Origin: Alphaproteobacteria bacterium
GTDB lineage: Bacteria; Pseudomonadota; Alphaproteobacteria; CAAGCB01; CAG-977
Assembly (NCBI GenBank): GCA_900768875.1
Contig: CAAGEP010000012.1
Location: 1-42,557, forward strand
Direction: 5' to 3'
DNA length: 42,557 nt
Shown here: positions 33,022 through 42,259 of the stretch, piece after piece
Layout: each line of letters begins with the position of its first letter
How positions within the stretch are numbered: position 1 is the stretch's first letter
Position numbers and translations under genes: made by a program
The notes under the pieces: generated by a model
The model's input: the letters and a program-made list of their open reading frames with translations, nothing else
The model's database searches: none
What the model was told of the DNA's origin: nothing

Positions 33022-33765
33022 TCAGCCCGAAAATCGCCCCAGAAGCAAAAATTCGGTGTTGCCCTCGGCGCCTTTTATCGGGCTTTCGACAATGCCCTCA
33101 ACCGTCCAGCCCGCGCGCGACGACAGCCAGTCCCGCATCGTGTCGCAAACCTGTTTGTGCAAAGCGGGGTCGCGGACGATTCCGCCCTCGCCCACTTGGT
33201 ATTTTTCGACCTCGAATTGCGGTTTGATAAGGGCAATCAAATACGCCCCGTTCGGGTCGGCAAAGTTCAGCGGCACGTCCAAAACGGTGCGCAGTCCGAT
33301 AAAACTTGCGTCGCAAACAATCATGCCGACGGGTTCGGGGATTTGTTCCGCGGTCAGATATTTGGCGTTGGTGCGTTCCAAAACGACGACGCGCGAATCG
33401 ACCCGCAACTTTTGCGCCAGCTGTCCGTAGCCGACATCGACCGCGTACACTTTTTTCGCGCCGTTGTGCAGCAACACGTCCGTAAAGCCGCCCGTCGAAC
33501 ACCCGACGTCCAAGCAAACCAAGCCCGTCGGGTCAAACCCCGATTCGCTTAATCCCTTGACCAGCTTGAATCCCCCGCGCGACACCCATGGAATCGCTTT
33601 GTTTTTCAACCGCAGTTGAGTTTCGGGCTTCAGCATTTCGCCCGCTTTTTCAATGCGGCGTTCGGCGGCGCAAACCTGCCCTTCCATAATCAAAGCGGCG
33701 GCTTTTGCTTGATTTTCCGCCAGTCCTTGAGCAACCAGCAGAACGTCGGCGCGCTGTTTTTTCAT
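33022..33765 (-). CDS. tlyA: TlyA-family rRNA 2'-O-methyltransferase / hemolysin-like protein
   Basis: A 247-residue protein: N-terminal S4 RNA-binding domain (1-60) and a Rossmann methyltransferase domain with the SAM motif LDVGCSTGGF around 85-94 and DVGYGQL near 110. Mycobacterial TlyA 2'-O-methylates cytidines in 16S and 23S rRNA; older annotations call it a hemolysin. Overlaps the dxs stop by ATGA and ends the xseB-ispA-dxs-tlyA operon. Confidence 0.93.
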   Translation of the reverse strand: MKKQRADVLLVAQGLAENQAKAAALIMEGQVCAAERRIEKAGEMLKPETQLRLKNKAIPWVSRGGFKLVKGLSESGFDPTGLVCLDVGCSTGGFTDVLLHNGAKKVYAVDVGYGQLAQKLRVDSRVVVLERTNAKYLTAEQIPEPVGMIVCDASFIGLRTVLDVPLNFADPNGAYLIALIKPQFEVEKYQVGEGGIVRDPALHKQVCDTMRDWLSSRAGWTVEGIVESPIKGAEGNTEFLLLGRFSG

Positions 33766-35672
33766 CGCACCATTTCCAACACGCGGTCGGCAATCGAACG
33801 CGCGTCCAATCCCGCCTGTTCATACTGCCTGTCCATGCTCGCCTGTTCGATAAAGCGGTCGGGTATCGTCAAAAAACGCACTTTCGTTTTTTCCAACAGC
33901 CCGTTGTTCGCCAGCCACGTCATCACCAAAGAACCGAATCCGCCTTCGACGCCTTCCTCGACAACGGCAAGCCCTTGGTGTCCCTCCGCCAGTTCGCGCA
34001 ACAGTTTTTCATCGAACGGCTTGGCGAACCGCGCGTCGGCGACGGTCGCGGAAACACCCTCCAGCGCCAGCATATCCGCCGCGGCAAGACACGCTTCCAG
34101 CCGCGTGCCGAGGCTTAAAATCGCGACACGGTTGCCTTCGCGCATAATGCGCCCTTTGCCGATTTTCAGCGGCTGAGGATCGTCAAGCAATTCAAACAGA
34201 CTGCCCGATCCGCGCGGATAGCGCACGGCGGTCGGACAATCGTCGATTTGCCCCATGGTTACCAGCATTCTTTGCAATTCGGCTTGGTCGCTGGGCGCCA
34301 TGACAACCATATTCGGCACGGGACACAGCATCGCCAAATCGAAAATGCCGTGGTGAGTCGCGCCGTCTTCGCCGACAAATCCCGCGCGGTCTATCGCGAA
34401 ACGGACGGGCAGATTTTGCAAAGCGACGTCGTGCAGGACTTGGTCGTACGCGCGCTGTAAAAAGCTGGAATACAAAGCGACAAAAGGCTTTATGCCCTCG
34501 CACGCCAGCCCCGCCGCGAACGTTACCGCGTGCTGTTCGGCAATGCCCACATCAAAAAACCGTTCGGGATATTGTTCCGCAAACGCGTCCAACCCCGTTC
34601 CCGACGGCATCGCCGCCGTAATCGCCGCAATTGATTTGTCTTTTTCCGCCATTTTCAGCAAAGTCTGCGAAAACGTTTCGGTATACGTCGGTTTGTTGTT
34701 CTTTTTCGGCGCGAATTCGCCCGTTTCGATGTCAAAGCACGATACGCCGTGATACTTGGACGGCGATTTTTCGGCAGGTGCGTAGCCGTGTCCTTTTTTG
34801 GTTACGACGTGAACCAGAATCGGATAGTCTTCGGGCGCATCGCGGATGTTGGTCAAAATCGGAATCAGCTGGTCGAAGCTGTGCCCGTCAATCGGTCCGA
34901 TGTAATACAAGCCCATTTCTTCGAACAGCGTGCCGCCCGTTACAAAGCCTTTGGCGTGGTGTTCGACTTTCAGCGCCGCGCGCTTGACGAACTGCGGCAA
35001 GCGGTCGGAAATATCCAAAGCGACTTGGCGCAGGCTCATGTATTGCTTGGACGACAGGATTTGCGACAAATGGTGGCTGAGCGCGCCGACGGGACGCGCA
35101 ATCGACATGTCGTTGTCGTTCAAAATGACAATCATGCGGCGGTTGGTGTCGCCCGCGTTGTTCAGCGCTTCAAAAACCATACCCGCGCTCATTGACCCGT
35201 CGCCGATGACGCTGATGACATTGTTTTTGCGCCCCTGCAAATCGCGCCCCGCCGCCATGCCGACCGCCGCCGAAACGGATGTCGAGCTGTGTCCCGCTCC
35301 GAACGGGTCGTACACGCTTTCGGAACGCTTGGTAAAGCCCGACAAGCCGCCTTCGCGCCGCAAACCGTCAAAGCGGTCTTTGCGCCCCGTCAGCAATTTG
35401 TGGGCATAGCATTGATGACCGACGTCCCAAATCAGCTTATCGTCGGGAGTGTTGAAAACATAGTGCAGCGCAATCGACAGTTCGACGACGCCCAAACTTG
35501 CCCCCAAATGCCCGCCGTTGCGCGACACGACGCGGATGATTTCGCCGCGGATTTCACGCGCCAAATCGGGCAGCCGTTCCGTCGGCAGCTGCCGCAAATC
35601 GGCAGGTGATTCGATTTTACTCAAAAGCGAAGCTTCGCTTTGTTCCGCTTGCGCCTTTTTCTTGAAACTCAT
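33762..35672 (-). CDS. dxs: 1-deoxy-D-xylulose-5-phosphate synthase
   Basis: A 636-residue thiamine-diphosphate enzyme that condenses pyruvate and glyceraldehyde 3-phosphate, the first step of the MEP isoprenoid pathway. Visible are the ThDP motif GDGSMSAGMVFEALNNAG with NDN downstream (around 150-185), the GHQCYAHKLLTGR segment near 85-97, and the DRAGFVGEDGATHHG transketolase-type block near 425-440. Full length. Overlaps ispA and tlyA by 4 bases each. Confidence 0.98.
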   Translation of the reverse strand: MSFKKKAQAEQSEASLLSKIESPADLRQLPTERLPDLAREIRGEIIRVVSRNGGHLGASLGVVELSIALHYVFNTPDDKLIWDVGHQCYAHKLLTGRKDRFDGLRREGGLSGFTKRSESVYDPFGAGHSSTSVSAAVGMAAGRDLQGRKNNVISVIGDGSMSAGMVFEALNNAGDTNRRMIVILNDNDMSIARPVGALSHHLSQILSSKQYMSLRQVALDISDRLPQFVKRAALKVEHHAKGFVTGGTLFEEMGLYYIGPIDGHSFDQLIPILTNIRDAPEDYPILVHVVTKKGHGYAPAEKSPSKYHGVSCFDIETGEFAPKKNNKPTYTETFSQTLLKMAEKDKSIAAITAAMPSGTGLDAFAEQYPERFFDVGIAEQHAVTFAAGLACEGIKPFVALYSSFLQRAYDQVLHDVALQNLPVRFAIDRAGFVGEDGATHHGIFDLAMLCPVPNMVVMAPSDQAELQRMLVTMGQIDDCPTAVRYPRGSGSLFELLDDPQPLKIGKGRIMREGNRVAILSLGTRLEACLAAADMLALEGVSATVADARFAKPFDEKLLRELAEGHQGLAVVEEGVEGGFGSLVMTWLANNGLLEKTKVRFLTIPDRFIEQASMDRQYEQAGLDARSIADRVLEMVR

Positions 35673-36559
35673 GCTTTGCGTTCCACGATGAAGCGCGCCA
35701 AATCGCGCAGATAGTCGGCTTTTTCGTCAAAACATTCCAAAGACGCAATCGCTTGATACGACAGCGCGTTCGCCTGTTCTTTCGCCTGTTCCAACCCCAG
35801 CAGGGAAATAAAGGTCGCTTTGTGCGCGTCCAAATCCTTGCGCACCGCTTTACCCATGGATTCGGCATCGCCCTCGACATCCAAAATGTCGTCGGCGATT
35901 TGGAAAGCCAGCCCGATGTCGCGCGCGTACGCTTTCAGCACTTGACGCTGTTCATAGCTTGCTTTGCCCATAATCGCGCCCGCTTCGCACGCATAAGCGA
36001 ACAGGCGTCCCGTCTTCATCTGCTGCAGGCGGATGATTTCGGGCAAATCCATATCGTCCATGTGTTCCGCCAGAATGTCCAGCATTTGCCCGCCTATCAT
36101 ACCGCTCATCCCCGCGGCTTTGGACAGTTCCGCAACCAGCTGGCAGCGAACGGCGGGTTCAAACAGACAGTCGTCGTTGGCAATCACGCCGAACGCGCGG
36201 GTCAGTAAAGCGTCGCCCGCCAAAATCGCGGTCGCTTCATCGAATTTTTTGTGGCATGTCGACTGTCCGCGGCGCATATCGTCGTTGTCCATCGCGGGCA
36301 GATCGTCGTGAATCAAAGAATAACAATGCACCATTTCCAACGCCACCGCGACGCGTAAAGCTTTCGCCCTTTCCACACCGAACAGATTGGCGCTCTGCAT
36401 CACCAAAAACGGACGCAAAGCCTTGCCCCCCGCCAGCACGGAATAGCGCATGGCTTCAACGACGCGTTTTTCGGGCGTCGACGGCACGGGCAGCAGGCGG
36501 TCGATTTCCGCACGGACTTCGGCGGCTGTTTCTTTGATTGCGACAGACAGATTGGTCAT
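35669..36559 (-). CDS. ispA: Farnesyl diphosphate synthase (short-chain polyprenyl synthase)
   Basis: A 296-residue all-helical enzyme that joins isopentenyl and allylic diphosphates, supplying precursors for undecaprenyl phosphate and quinones. The first Asp-rich motif is in DDLPAMDNDD (about 83-92) and the second in ADDILDVEGD (about 222-231). It sits between xseB and dxs, the standard order in proteobacteria. Confidence 0.96.
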   Translation of the reverse strand: MTNLSVAIKETAAEVRAEIDRLLPVPSTPEKRVVEAMRYSVLAGGKALRPFLVMQSANLFGVERAKALRVAVALEMVHCYSLIHDDLPAMDNDDMRRGQSTCHKKFDEATAILAGDALLTRAFGVIANDDCLFEPAVRCQLVAELSKAAGMSGMIGGQMLDILAEHMDDMDLPEIIRLQQMKTGRLFAYACEAGAIMGKASYEQRQVLKAYARDIGLAFQIADDILDVEGDAESMGKAVRKDLDAHKATFISLLGLEQAKEQANALSYQAIASLECFDEKADYLRDLARFIVERKA

Positions 36560-36563
36560 CGTT

Positions 36564-36809
36564 TTACTCCATAGGCAAAGGGGAAATTCCGGTCGCCTCC
36601 CCGTTCAGGGAAGCGGTGATTTTATCGATTTTCAAACGCGCGTCGGCAAGCTTTTTTTCGCAATGTTTGCGCAGCATCGTGCCTTGTTCGTAGCAAGCAA
36701 TGGCATCGTCCAGCTTGACTTTGCCCGTTTCCATGCGGCGCACGATTTCCTCCAAAGCGGCAAGCGCTTCTTCAAAGCTCATCTGTTCAACGGCTGCATT
36801 ATCCATCAT
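36564..36809 (-). CDS. xseB: Exodeoxyribonuclease VII small subunit
   Basis: An 81-residue helical protein with the family's SFEEALAALEEIVRRMETGK (11-30) and SL-rich C-terminal half. It pairs with XseA (not in the window) in single-strand DNA exonuclease VII. Two adjacent ATGs start the frame; AAAGGA lies 9 bases before the first. Four bases separate it from ispA. Confidence 0.95.
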   Translation of the reverse strand: MMDNAAVEQMSFEEALAALEEIVRRMETGKVKLDDAIACYEQGTMLRKHCEKKLADARLKIDKITASLNGEATGISPLPME

Positions 36810-36869
36810 CGACTGTAATCCTTTTGTTTGATTGTAATCCCACTCAAGGGGGGTAGGTCAAAGACTTTT

Positions 36870-37865
36870 TTAAACAATATCCTTTTTTTGCGAAAAGGCG
36901 AACACTTCGGGCGGTTTTATTCCTTTTTTCCACAGCTTGCGTTCACGGTACAGTTTCACCCACATCTCCTTTGAATCCGGCCAACGTTTATGCACCCACA
37001 GCCATTGTTCGGGTTTCAGCCGTATCCAGTTTTCGACGACTTTGTTCGCTTTGGTCATATACGCTTGCACGTCTTTGTCCGTATCGCCCGTTTTTTCAAT
37101 CGTCAGCAAAGGTTCGGGCGTCAATCTGAAATGCGCGCCGTTCAGCCGTTCGCACCGTATCGGCAAAGCGGGATAGCCGTATTTCAAAACCAGTTTGGCC
37201 AAAGACGGCGTCGTTTTGACGGGAAACCCGAAGAAATCCACCCAAATTCCTTCGTTCATTTTTTGATCGATAAGCAGCGCAAAATGTCCGCCCTTGCGCA
37301 TTTCCGAAACGATTTGACGAAAGCCGCTTGTTCCCTTCGGAACCAAATCGCCTTTGATTTTCAGACGAAACCAGCGGAAAGCCCATTCGACATACGGATT
37401 GTTCGCTTTGCGGTAAACGCGGTGCAAAGGCATTCCCAGCTTGCACCCCAGAACGGACGCGATTTCCCAGTTGCCGATGTGCGCGGAAAACAAAATGCCC
37501 GCTTTGCCATCGTCGCGCATTTGCACGCTTTTTTCGTAATCGGCGAACTCGATTCTGTCGTCGTAATGCGTGCAAAGATGACGCAAGTGCGGATATTCCA
37601 CGAAAGTTCTGATCAGATTGTCCCACATTCCGACGACAATCGCATCGATTTCGGCAACCGATTTTTCGGGAAACACTTTCATCAGATTATAGCGCGCAAC
37701 CCACGACACCTTCAGCTTCGGTCCGATTTTGCGCCCTATGAAACCGCCGATTCCCGACGCCCAATCCAACGGCAGCAAGCGAAACAGCACACAAAAGAAC
37801 ACCATTCCGACAAATTCGATCGGATAACGAACCGTCATATTGAACAAATGCTTTATCCGACGCAC
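36870..37865 (-). CDS. lpxL: Lipid A biosynthesis lauroyl acyltransferase
   Basis: A 331-residue inner-membrane-associated enzyme of the LpxL/HtrB family that adds a secondary acyl chain to the Kdo-lipid A precursor. The catalytic H-x4-E motif is in HIGNWE (around 128-133), with an N-terminal membrane helix. The frame starts with GTG 4 bases after lpxK, with GGAAAG upstream; an ATG nine codons in (37838) is the alternative. LpxL and LpxM cannot be separated by eye. Confidence 0.9.
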   Translation of the reverse strand: MRRIKHLFNMTVRYPIEFVGMVFFCVLFRLLPLDWASGIGGFIGRKIGPKLKVSWVARYNLMKVFPEKSVAEIDAIVVGMWDNLIRTFVEYPHLRHLCTHYDDRIEFADYEKSVQMRDDGKAGILFSAHIGNWEIASVLGCKLGMPLHRVYRKANNPYVEWAFRWFRLKIKGDLVPKGTSGFRQIVSEMRKGGHFALLIDQKMNEGIWVDFFGFPVKTTPSLAKLVLKYGYPALPIRCERLNGAHFRLTPEPLLTIEKTGDTDKDVQAYMTKANKVVENWIRLKPEQWLWVHKRWPDSKEMWVKLYRERKLWKKGIKPPEVFAFSQKKDIV

Positions 37866-37869
37866 CGGC

Positions 37870-38865
37870 CTAATCTTTCCTGTTCAAAAAACGGGACAGC
37901 TGCCCGCACAGCACGTCGGGCGTGTCCCACACGGTATACGCTTCGACCACGCGGACGTCCGGCAAAAAGCGTTTGGGAACGCGCACGGCGTCTTTGGCGG
38001 TTGTGACCAAAACGGCACCCTTTTCCCGCGCCATATCCGCCAGCTTGATTAAATCGTCGTCCGTATAGGGATAGTGATCCGAAAACGCCTGCGTTCCGAC
38101 AACATCGCAGCCGTAGTCTTTGAGCATGTCGAAAAATTTTGCGGGCAGTCCTATCCCCGCGAAAGCAAACAGCTTTTTACCCAACAGCTGCTGAATGATT
38201 TTTTGATCCTGCTCAATATGAACGGCGGCAAAAGGCAAAGCGGGAAAATCCGCCGCAATTTGTTCTCTGACGCCTGCCAAATCCTTGCCGACCACAATAA
38301 AAGCGTTTGCGCGCGCCAATCCGTCCGCCAGCGGTTCGCGCAGCGGTCCCGCGGGAAACACTTTGCCGTTGCCGCAGCCGTAGCGTCCGTCGAACACGGC
38401 GAACGACAAATCCTTTTCCAGCTTGGGATTTTGGAAACCGTCATCCATGATAATGACTTCCGCCCCGATTTTTTCGGCAAAAACCGCGCCTTTCGCCCTG
38501 TCCGCATTAACGACAGTCGGAGCGACGCGCGCCAAAATCATCGCTTCGTCGCCGACGTCTTTGGCGGTATGCTTGTCCAAATCAACCAAGCACCGCTTCA
38601 GCCCGCCGCCGTAGCCGCGCGTCAAAAACACGGGGCGCATGCCGTTCATTTTGAAATATTCGGCAATCGACACCGCCAAAGGCGTTTTGCCCACACCGCC
38701 CATGACCAGATTGCCCACGCAAATCACGGGGATTTTCGCGCGGTAGGGCTTGGCTTTTTTCATACGGCGTTCGGTTATGAAAGCATACAGTTTTCCGAAC
38801 GGAGCCAACACTTTGGACGCAACGGAATCGTTTTTTTCCCAAAAAGCCGGAGATTTAATCGGCAT
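37870..38865 (-). CDS. lpxK: Tetraacyldisaccharide 4'-kinase
   Basis: A 331-residue kinase that phosphorylates the 4' position of the lipid A disaccharide to give lipid IVA. The P-loop is GGVGKTP in the segment VGNLVMGGVGKTPLA (around 50-64), following an N-terminal membrane-binding helix. DDGFQN, near residue 140, is the conserved catalytic region. I chose the ATG at 38865 with AAAGGA 6 bases upstream; the longer frame opens with TTG. It overlaps the end of kdtA by 11 bases. Confidence 0.96.
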   Translation of the reverse strand: MPIKSPAFWEKNDSVASKVLAPFGKLYAFITERRMKKAKPYRAKIPVICVGNLVMGGVGKTPLAVSIAEYFKMNGMRPVFLTRGYGGGLKRCLVDLDKHTAKDVGDEAMILARVAPTVVNADRAKGAVFAEKIGAEVIIMDDGFQNPKLEKDLSFAVFDGRYGCGNGKVFPAGPLREPLADGLARANAFIVVGKDLAGVREQIAADFPALPFAAVHIEQDQKIIQQLLGKKLFAFAGIGLPAKFFDMLKDYGCDVVGTQAFSDHYPYTDDDLIKLADMAREKGAVLVTTAKDAVRVPKRFLPDVRVVEAYTVWDTPDVLCGQLSRFLNRKD

Positions 38866-40138
38866 TGTTTTTCCTTTCGTCAAAATCCAGATACGGCGTT
38901 AAAGCCGCCGTCAAACGGTTCAGCACATCCGCTTGATTCAACGCAAAGCGGCGCGCGTTTTCCCGTTTTGACTTTAAAATCCCCTCATTTTCAAACAAAG
39001 CGTCCAACGTTTGCGCCAGCTCTTTTTTGTCTTCAACGACGGTCAAAGCGCCTGCGGCAACGGCTTTTGCGACGATTTCCTTGAAATTCATCATATACTT
39101 GCCGCATACGACGGCTTTGCCCAATCGCGCCGGTTCGATAATATTCTGCCCGCCGAAAGCCACCAAGGACCCGCCGACGAACGCGATTTGAGCCAACCGG
39201 TAAAACAATCCCATTTCCCCGATGGTATCCGCCAGATAAACAGCCGTGTCGGGAGCAATGTCTTCGCCGCGGGAACGGCGCGCGACGCTCAGCCCCGCCG
39301 GTTTTAAAAGTTTTTCGATTTCGTCGCCGCGCTTGGGATGACGGGGGGCGAGAATCATCAGCGCGTTTTTTGTTTTCAAAGCGTTCTGCACAAAGGCCAA
39401 CTGTTCTTCCTCGCCTTCGTGCGTACTGGCGGCAATCCAACACGGACGGTTTGCGATTTGTTTTTCCAGTTTTGCAAACTCGTCCGCATCGTACGGCAAA
39501 TCCCCCGCCGCGAATTTCAAGTTGCCGACGCACGCCGCATCCTTCGCCCCCAGAACCCGCAAACGGCGGGCGTCTTCGTCGGTCTGCCCGAACGATTTGG
39601 TGAACAGTCCCTGCAGTTCGCGGCAGAAAGCGGGAAATTTCCGCCAACGTTCAAACGAACGGTCGGACACGCGCCCGTTAATAAGAATCAGCGGAATTTT
39701 ATGCGCCGCAATCTCGCTCAGCAAGTTCGGCCAAAACTCCGATTCAATCCACAAGGCGGCATCGGGTTTCCAATAATCGACAAAGCGTTTGACCGCCGCG
39801 GGCGTATCAACCGGCACGAACTGGTGAAAAGCGTTTTCGGGCAGGCGTTTAGCCATCAGATCCGCCGACGTCAGCGTTCCCGAAGTCACCATAATCCGCA
39901 CGGCAGGATACAGTTCGGACAATTTGTTTATCAGCGGCAAAGCGGACAGCGTTTCGCCGACGCTTGCCCCGTGAATCCAAATCAGCCGTCCGTCGGGACG
40001 CGGTTTTCCGGCATACCCCATGCGTTCGGGAAAGCGGGTCAAATCCTCTTTGCCTTTGGCTTTGCGTATCGCCAGACACACGGCAATCAGCGGATACCCC
40101 AAAACCGTCGCTGCTTTGTACACATTCAACAGCCTCAT
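38855..40138 (-). CDS. waaA: 3-deoxy-D-manno-octulosonic acid transferase
   Basis: A 427-residue GT30 glycosyltransferase (KdtA) that adds Kdo from CMP-Kdo to lipid IVA. The N-terminal half has WIHGASVGETLSALPLI with the catalytic Glu of ASVGE at about 61; the C-terminal half has the CMP-binding FVGGSLVAFGGQNIIEPA (around 317-334). An N-terminal hydrophobic anchor (about 8-24) is present. It overlaps the DUF374 gene by ATGA. Confidence 0.96.
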   Translation of the reverse strand: MRLLNVYKAATVLGYPLIAVCLAIRKAKGKEDLTRFPERMGYAGKPRPDGRLIWIHGASVGETLSALPLINKLSELYPAVRIMVTSGTLTSADLMAKRLPENAFHQFVPVDTPAAVKRFVDYWKPDAALWIESEFWPNLLSEIAAHKIPLILINGRVSDRSFERWRKFPAFCRELQGLFTKSFGQTDEDARRLRVLGAKDAACVGNLKFAAGDLPYDADEFAKLEKQIANRPCWIAASTHEGEEEQLAFVQNALKTKNALMILAPRHPKRGDEIEKLLKPAGLSVARRSRGEDIAPDTAVYLADTIGEMGLFYRLAQIAFVGGSLVAFGGQNIIEPARLGKAVVCGKYMMNFKEIVAKAVAAGALTVVEDKKELAQTLDALFENEGILKSKRENARRFALNQADVLNRLTAALTPYLDFDERKNNAD

Positions 40139-40836
40139 CGCGTCCTCCGTGTCAAAGGAGAGTTTTTCACCCCCGTTTTTTCATCGGCAAGCCGCGTCAA
40201 ATCCAGCAGTCGTTCTTCCAGCTTTTCGCGCCAGAGCTCGATTTGTTCCGCATTCAAGTCCGCCGGAACGAAAATCGGTTCGGAGCATAAAATCACGCCC
40301 GAATTGAACGGCATGGGCAACATGAACCCGTCCCATGTTTTGAAAATTTTGGCGCGTTTGACGGAAAAGGCGGTAAACACAATCGGCCGCCCCGATTCGG
40401 ACGCCAAAGCGATCAGCCCTTTGGTCATTTTGTACCCCGGCTTTCTGCCGTCGGGCGCCATCGCCATCAACGCGTCTTCTTTCATCAAGCGCATAATCGC
40501 CAATCCCGCCGCCGTTCCGCCGCGTTTGGACGAACCGTCAACGGTTTTGATGCCGTAATGGCGCATGGCGGCGGCGACCGCGCGTCCGTCGCGATGCAGA
40601 GAAATCAGCACATACGGCCGCAAATTTTTCGGCTTGAAGTAAAATTTGACGAACGTCGCGCCCATCAGCCGCCCGTGCCAGAACGACATAAAGAACGGCT
40701 GTTTTTCGTTATCGAACGCATACGGCCATCCGTCGGCCGACCAGCGCGTCGTATGAAAAACCAATCGGGTGTACAGATAGAACAGGAAACCGATAAGTTC
40801 CTGCACAACCGCCATTTTTCCGATTTTTTTCAACAT
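40135..40836 (-). CDS. DUF374 lysophospholipid-acyltransferase-superfamily protein
   Basis: A 233-residue protein of the PlsC-like acyltransferase superfamily, DUF374 type. Motifs: F-W-H-G-R (SFWHGRLMG), SLHRDGRAVAAAMRHYG, GSSKRGGTAAG and MAPDGRKPGYKMTKG. The gene regularly precedes kdtA in alphaproteobacteria and probably acts in lipid A or phospholipid acylation; the reaction is unproven. I chose the ATG at 40836 (AAAGAG 9 bases upstream); the frame also allows ATG at 40857, where GGA touches the start codon. On the minus strand a perfect TATAAT (plus 40883-40888) without a clear -35 probably marks the operon promoter. Confidence 0.88.
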   Translation of the reverse strand: MLKKIGKMAVVQELIGFLFYLYTRLVFHTTRWSADGWPYAFDNEKQPFFMSFWHGRLMGATFVKFYFKPKNLRPYVLISLHRDGRAVAAAMRHYGIKTVDGSSKRGGTAAGLAIMRLMKEDALMAMAPDGRKPGYKMTKGLIALASESGRPIVFTAFSVKRAKIFKTWDGFMLPMPFNSGVILCSEPIFVPADLNAEQIELWREKLEERLLDLTRLADEKTGVKNSPLTRRTR

Positions 40837-40914
40837 TCGCGTACGCTCTTTGGACATTCCGACATTGACGAAAGATTAAACTATTATAAATCTCCGCTTT
40901 CTTCAAGGATTGTT

Positions 40915-40943
40915 TTGACCTTTATTCAAAACCCCTTTAAACT
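40915..40943 (+). promoter_or_regulatory. Promoter of the lipoprotein gene
   Basis: TTGACC at 40915-40920, a 17-base spacer and TAAACT at 40938-40943, 25 bases before the start codon. Confidence 0.6.
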
Positions 40944-40967
40944 GGGCGCGTCGGAAAGGAATGAAAA

Positions 40968-42182
40968 ATGAAGCTTCGATTGATTTTGACAACCGTGTGT
41001 CTGACCGCCGCCCTGTCGGGATGTTTTGAAAAAAAAGCCGACGAAGCCGCGCCTTTGCCCGAACAGCCGTCCAAAGTGCTGGACTATCTGGCGCTGTCGG
41101 CCAATTCTCTGGTTGATTTGCAGCAGCCCGACGGTTTTTTCAAATACGAATACGATTTTATCACGGGAACGTTTACGCCGTGGGACAACGTCATTCATCA
41201 AGCGCGCACGGGCTTTGCGCTGATGAGCTATTATTCCTTTCTTGTCAACGCCGGCATTTTGCCGCAAAACGCCAATATCATCCTTCATTCCGTGCGAAAC
41301 GCGCTGACGGGATATCAATCGGCATCCATCCGTCACAACAGCATGCCGGGAATGCTGATTTCCTTTTATTATAATAAAAGCGGAGCGGGCAAAAACGGCG
41401 CGCAGGACAAAACTCAAAGACTGGAAGCCGAAATCGCCGCCACGGCGTTCGCCCTGTCCGCCGAAACCCTGTACAGAAGCGCGACGAATTCGGACGAATT
41501 CAGCGTCGTGCGTTCGGAATGGCGCAACGCGCTGCTTTACCATGCGAAGCAGGCATTGCAAATGCCGCTGACGAAACGACCGTTCATGGCGCCCGTATGG
41601 CTGGCTCTGGGGCTGTATCACCGCGCCGACCCGAACGATACGGAAATCGAAACCGTGCTGATGCAAACGGACGATTATTTTATGAGAGCCCCGCGGCCGA
41701 TAACCAAAGCCGAAAGCTATGTTTGGGACATGCTGTCCATCCGCACCCACACGCCCGCCGATTTTATGCCCGTTACATATACGGTGCGCCAAACAATGCA
41801 GATTCTGAACGATTTGTATGCCCAACACGATCCGAACGCCAACGGATGCCTGCTGTCTTTGGGATTGGCGGAAGCGTCGCTGATTTTGAACAACATCGAA
41901 TCGCCCGACATCAAGCGCATCCGCCAAACGGCTCTGGGGCGCGGACAGCTGGAATATTACAATTCTTTGAAATTCACGATTTTGCCCAATCAAACATGGA
42001 TTTCGCTGGGACCGGGGCGAACGCTTCATTCACAGGATTTCAAACGTTTCGCCGGCGCGTCGGTTTTCGGCACACATTCCCCGCGCACGAACATCGGATT
42101 GACTTCGCTGTGTCTGCTGGCGGGCATGCGTTTCGCAAACGAAGACCTGCTTGAAATGCGAAAATTGGAAAAAGTCGAATAA
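40968..42182 (+). CDS. Lipoprotein with a predicted alpha/alpha-toroid domain, function unknown
   Basis: A 404-residue protein with a lipoprotein signal peptide: lipobox L16-S-G-C19. The residue after Cys is Phe, not the Asp that would favour inner-membrane retention. After a short linker, LVDLQQPDGFFKYEYDFITG (48-67) and the DNVIHQARTGFAL segment (about 73-85) resemble the opening helices of alpha/alpha-toroid proteins in which DG-x-F-x-Y-x-Y is followed by an R-A-G-T-like motif. Later helices repeat at similar spacing (AATAFALSAETLYR, PVWLALGLYHRA, NGCLLSLGLAEASLIL). That suggests a glycan- or peptide-processing or binding domain, but no catalytic residues can be assigned. It is divergent from the lipid A operon, and AAAGGA lies 8 bases before the ATG. 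Confidence 0.8.
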   Translation: MKLRLILTTVCLTAALSGCFEKKADEAAPLPEQPSKVLDYLALSANSLVDLQQPDGFFKYEYDFITGTFTPWDNVIHQARTGFALMSYYSFLVNAGILPQNANIILHSVRNALTGYQSASIRHNSMPGMLISFYYNKSGAGKNGAQDKTQRLEAEIAATAFALSAETLYRSATNSDEFSVVRSEWRNALLYHAKQALQMPLTKRPFMAPVWLALGLYHRADPNDTEIETVLMQTDDYFMRAPRPITKAESYVWDMLSIRTHTPADFMPVTYTVRQTMQILNDLYAQHDPNANGCLLSLGLAEASLILNNIESPDIKRIRQTALGRGQLEYYNSLKFTILPNQTWISLGPGRTLHSQDFKRFAGASVFGTHSPRTNIGLTSLCLLAGMRFANEDLLEMRKLEKVE

Positions 42183-42259
42183 AAACCTTATTCGGTTGTA
42201 ATTATTTTCTTTTGTTTATAAATGCGTCTAAGACTAATTTTTTAGAAAGGAAATTTGTC

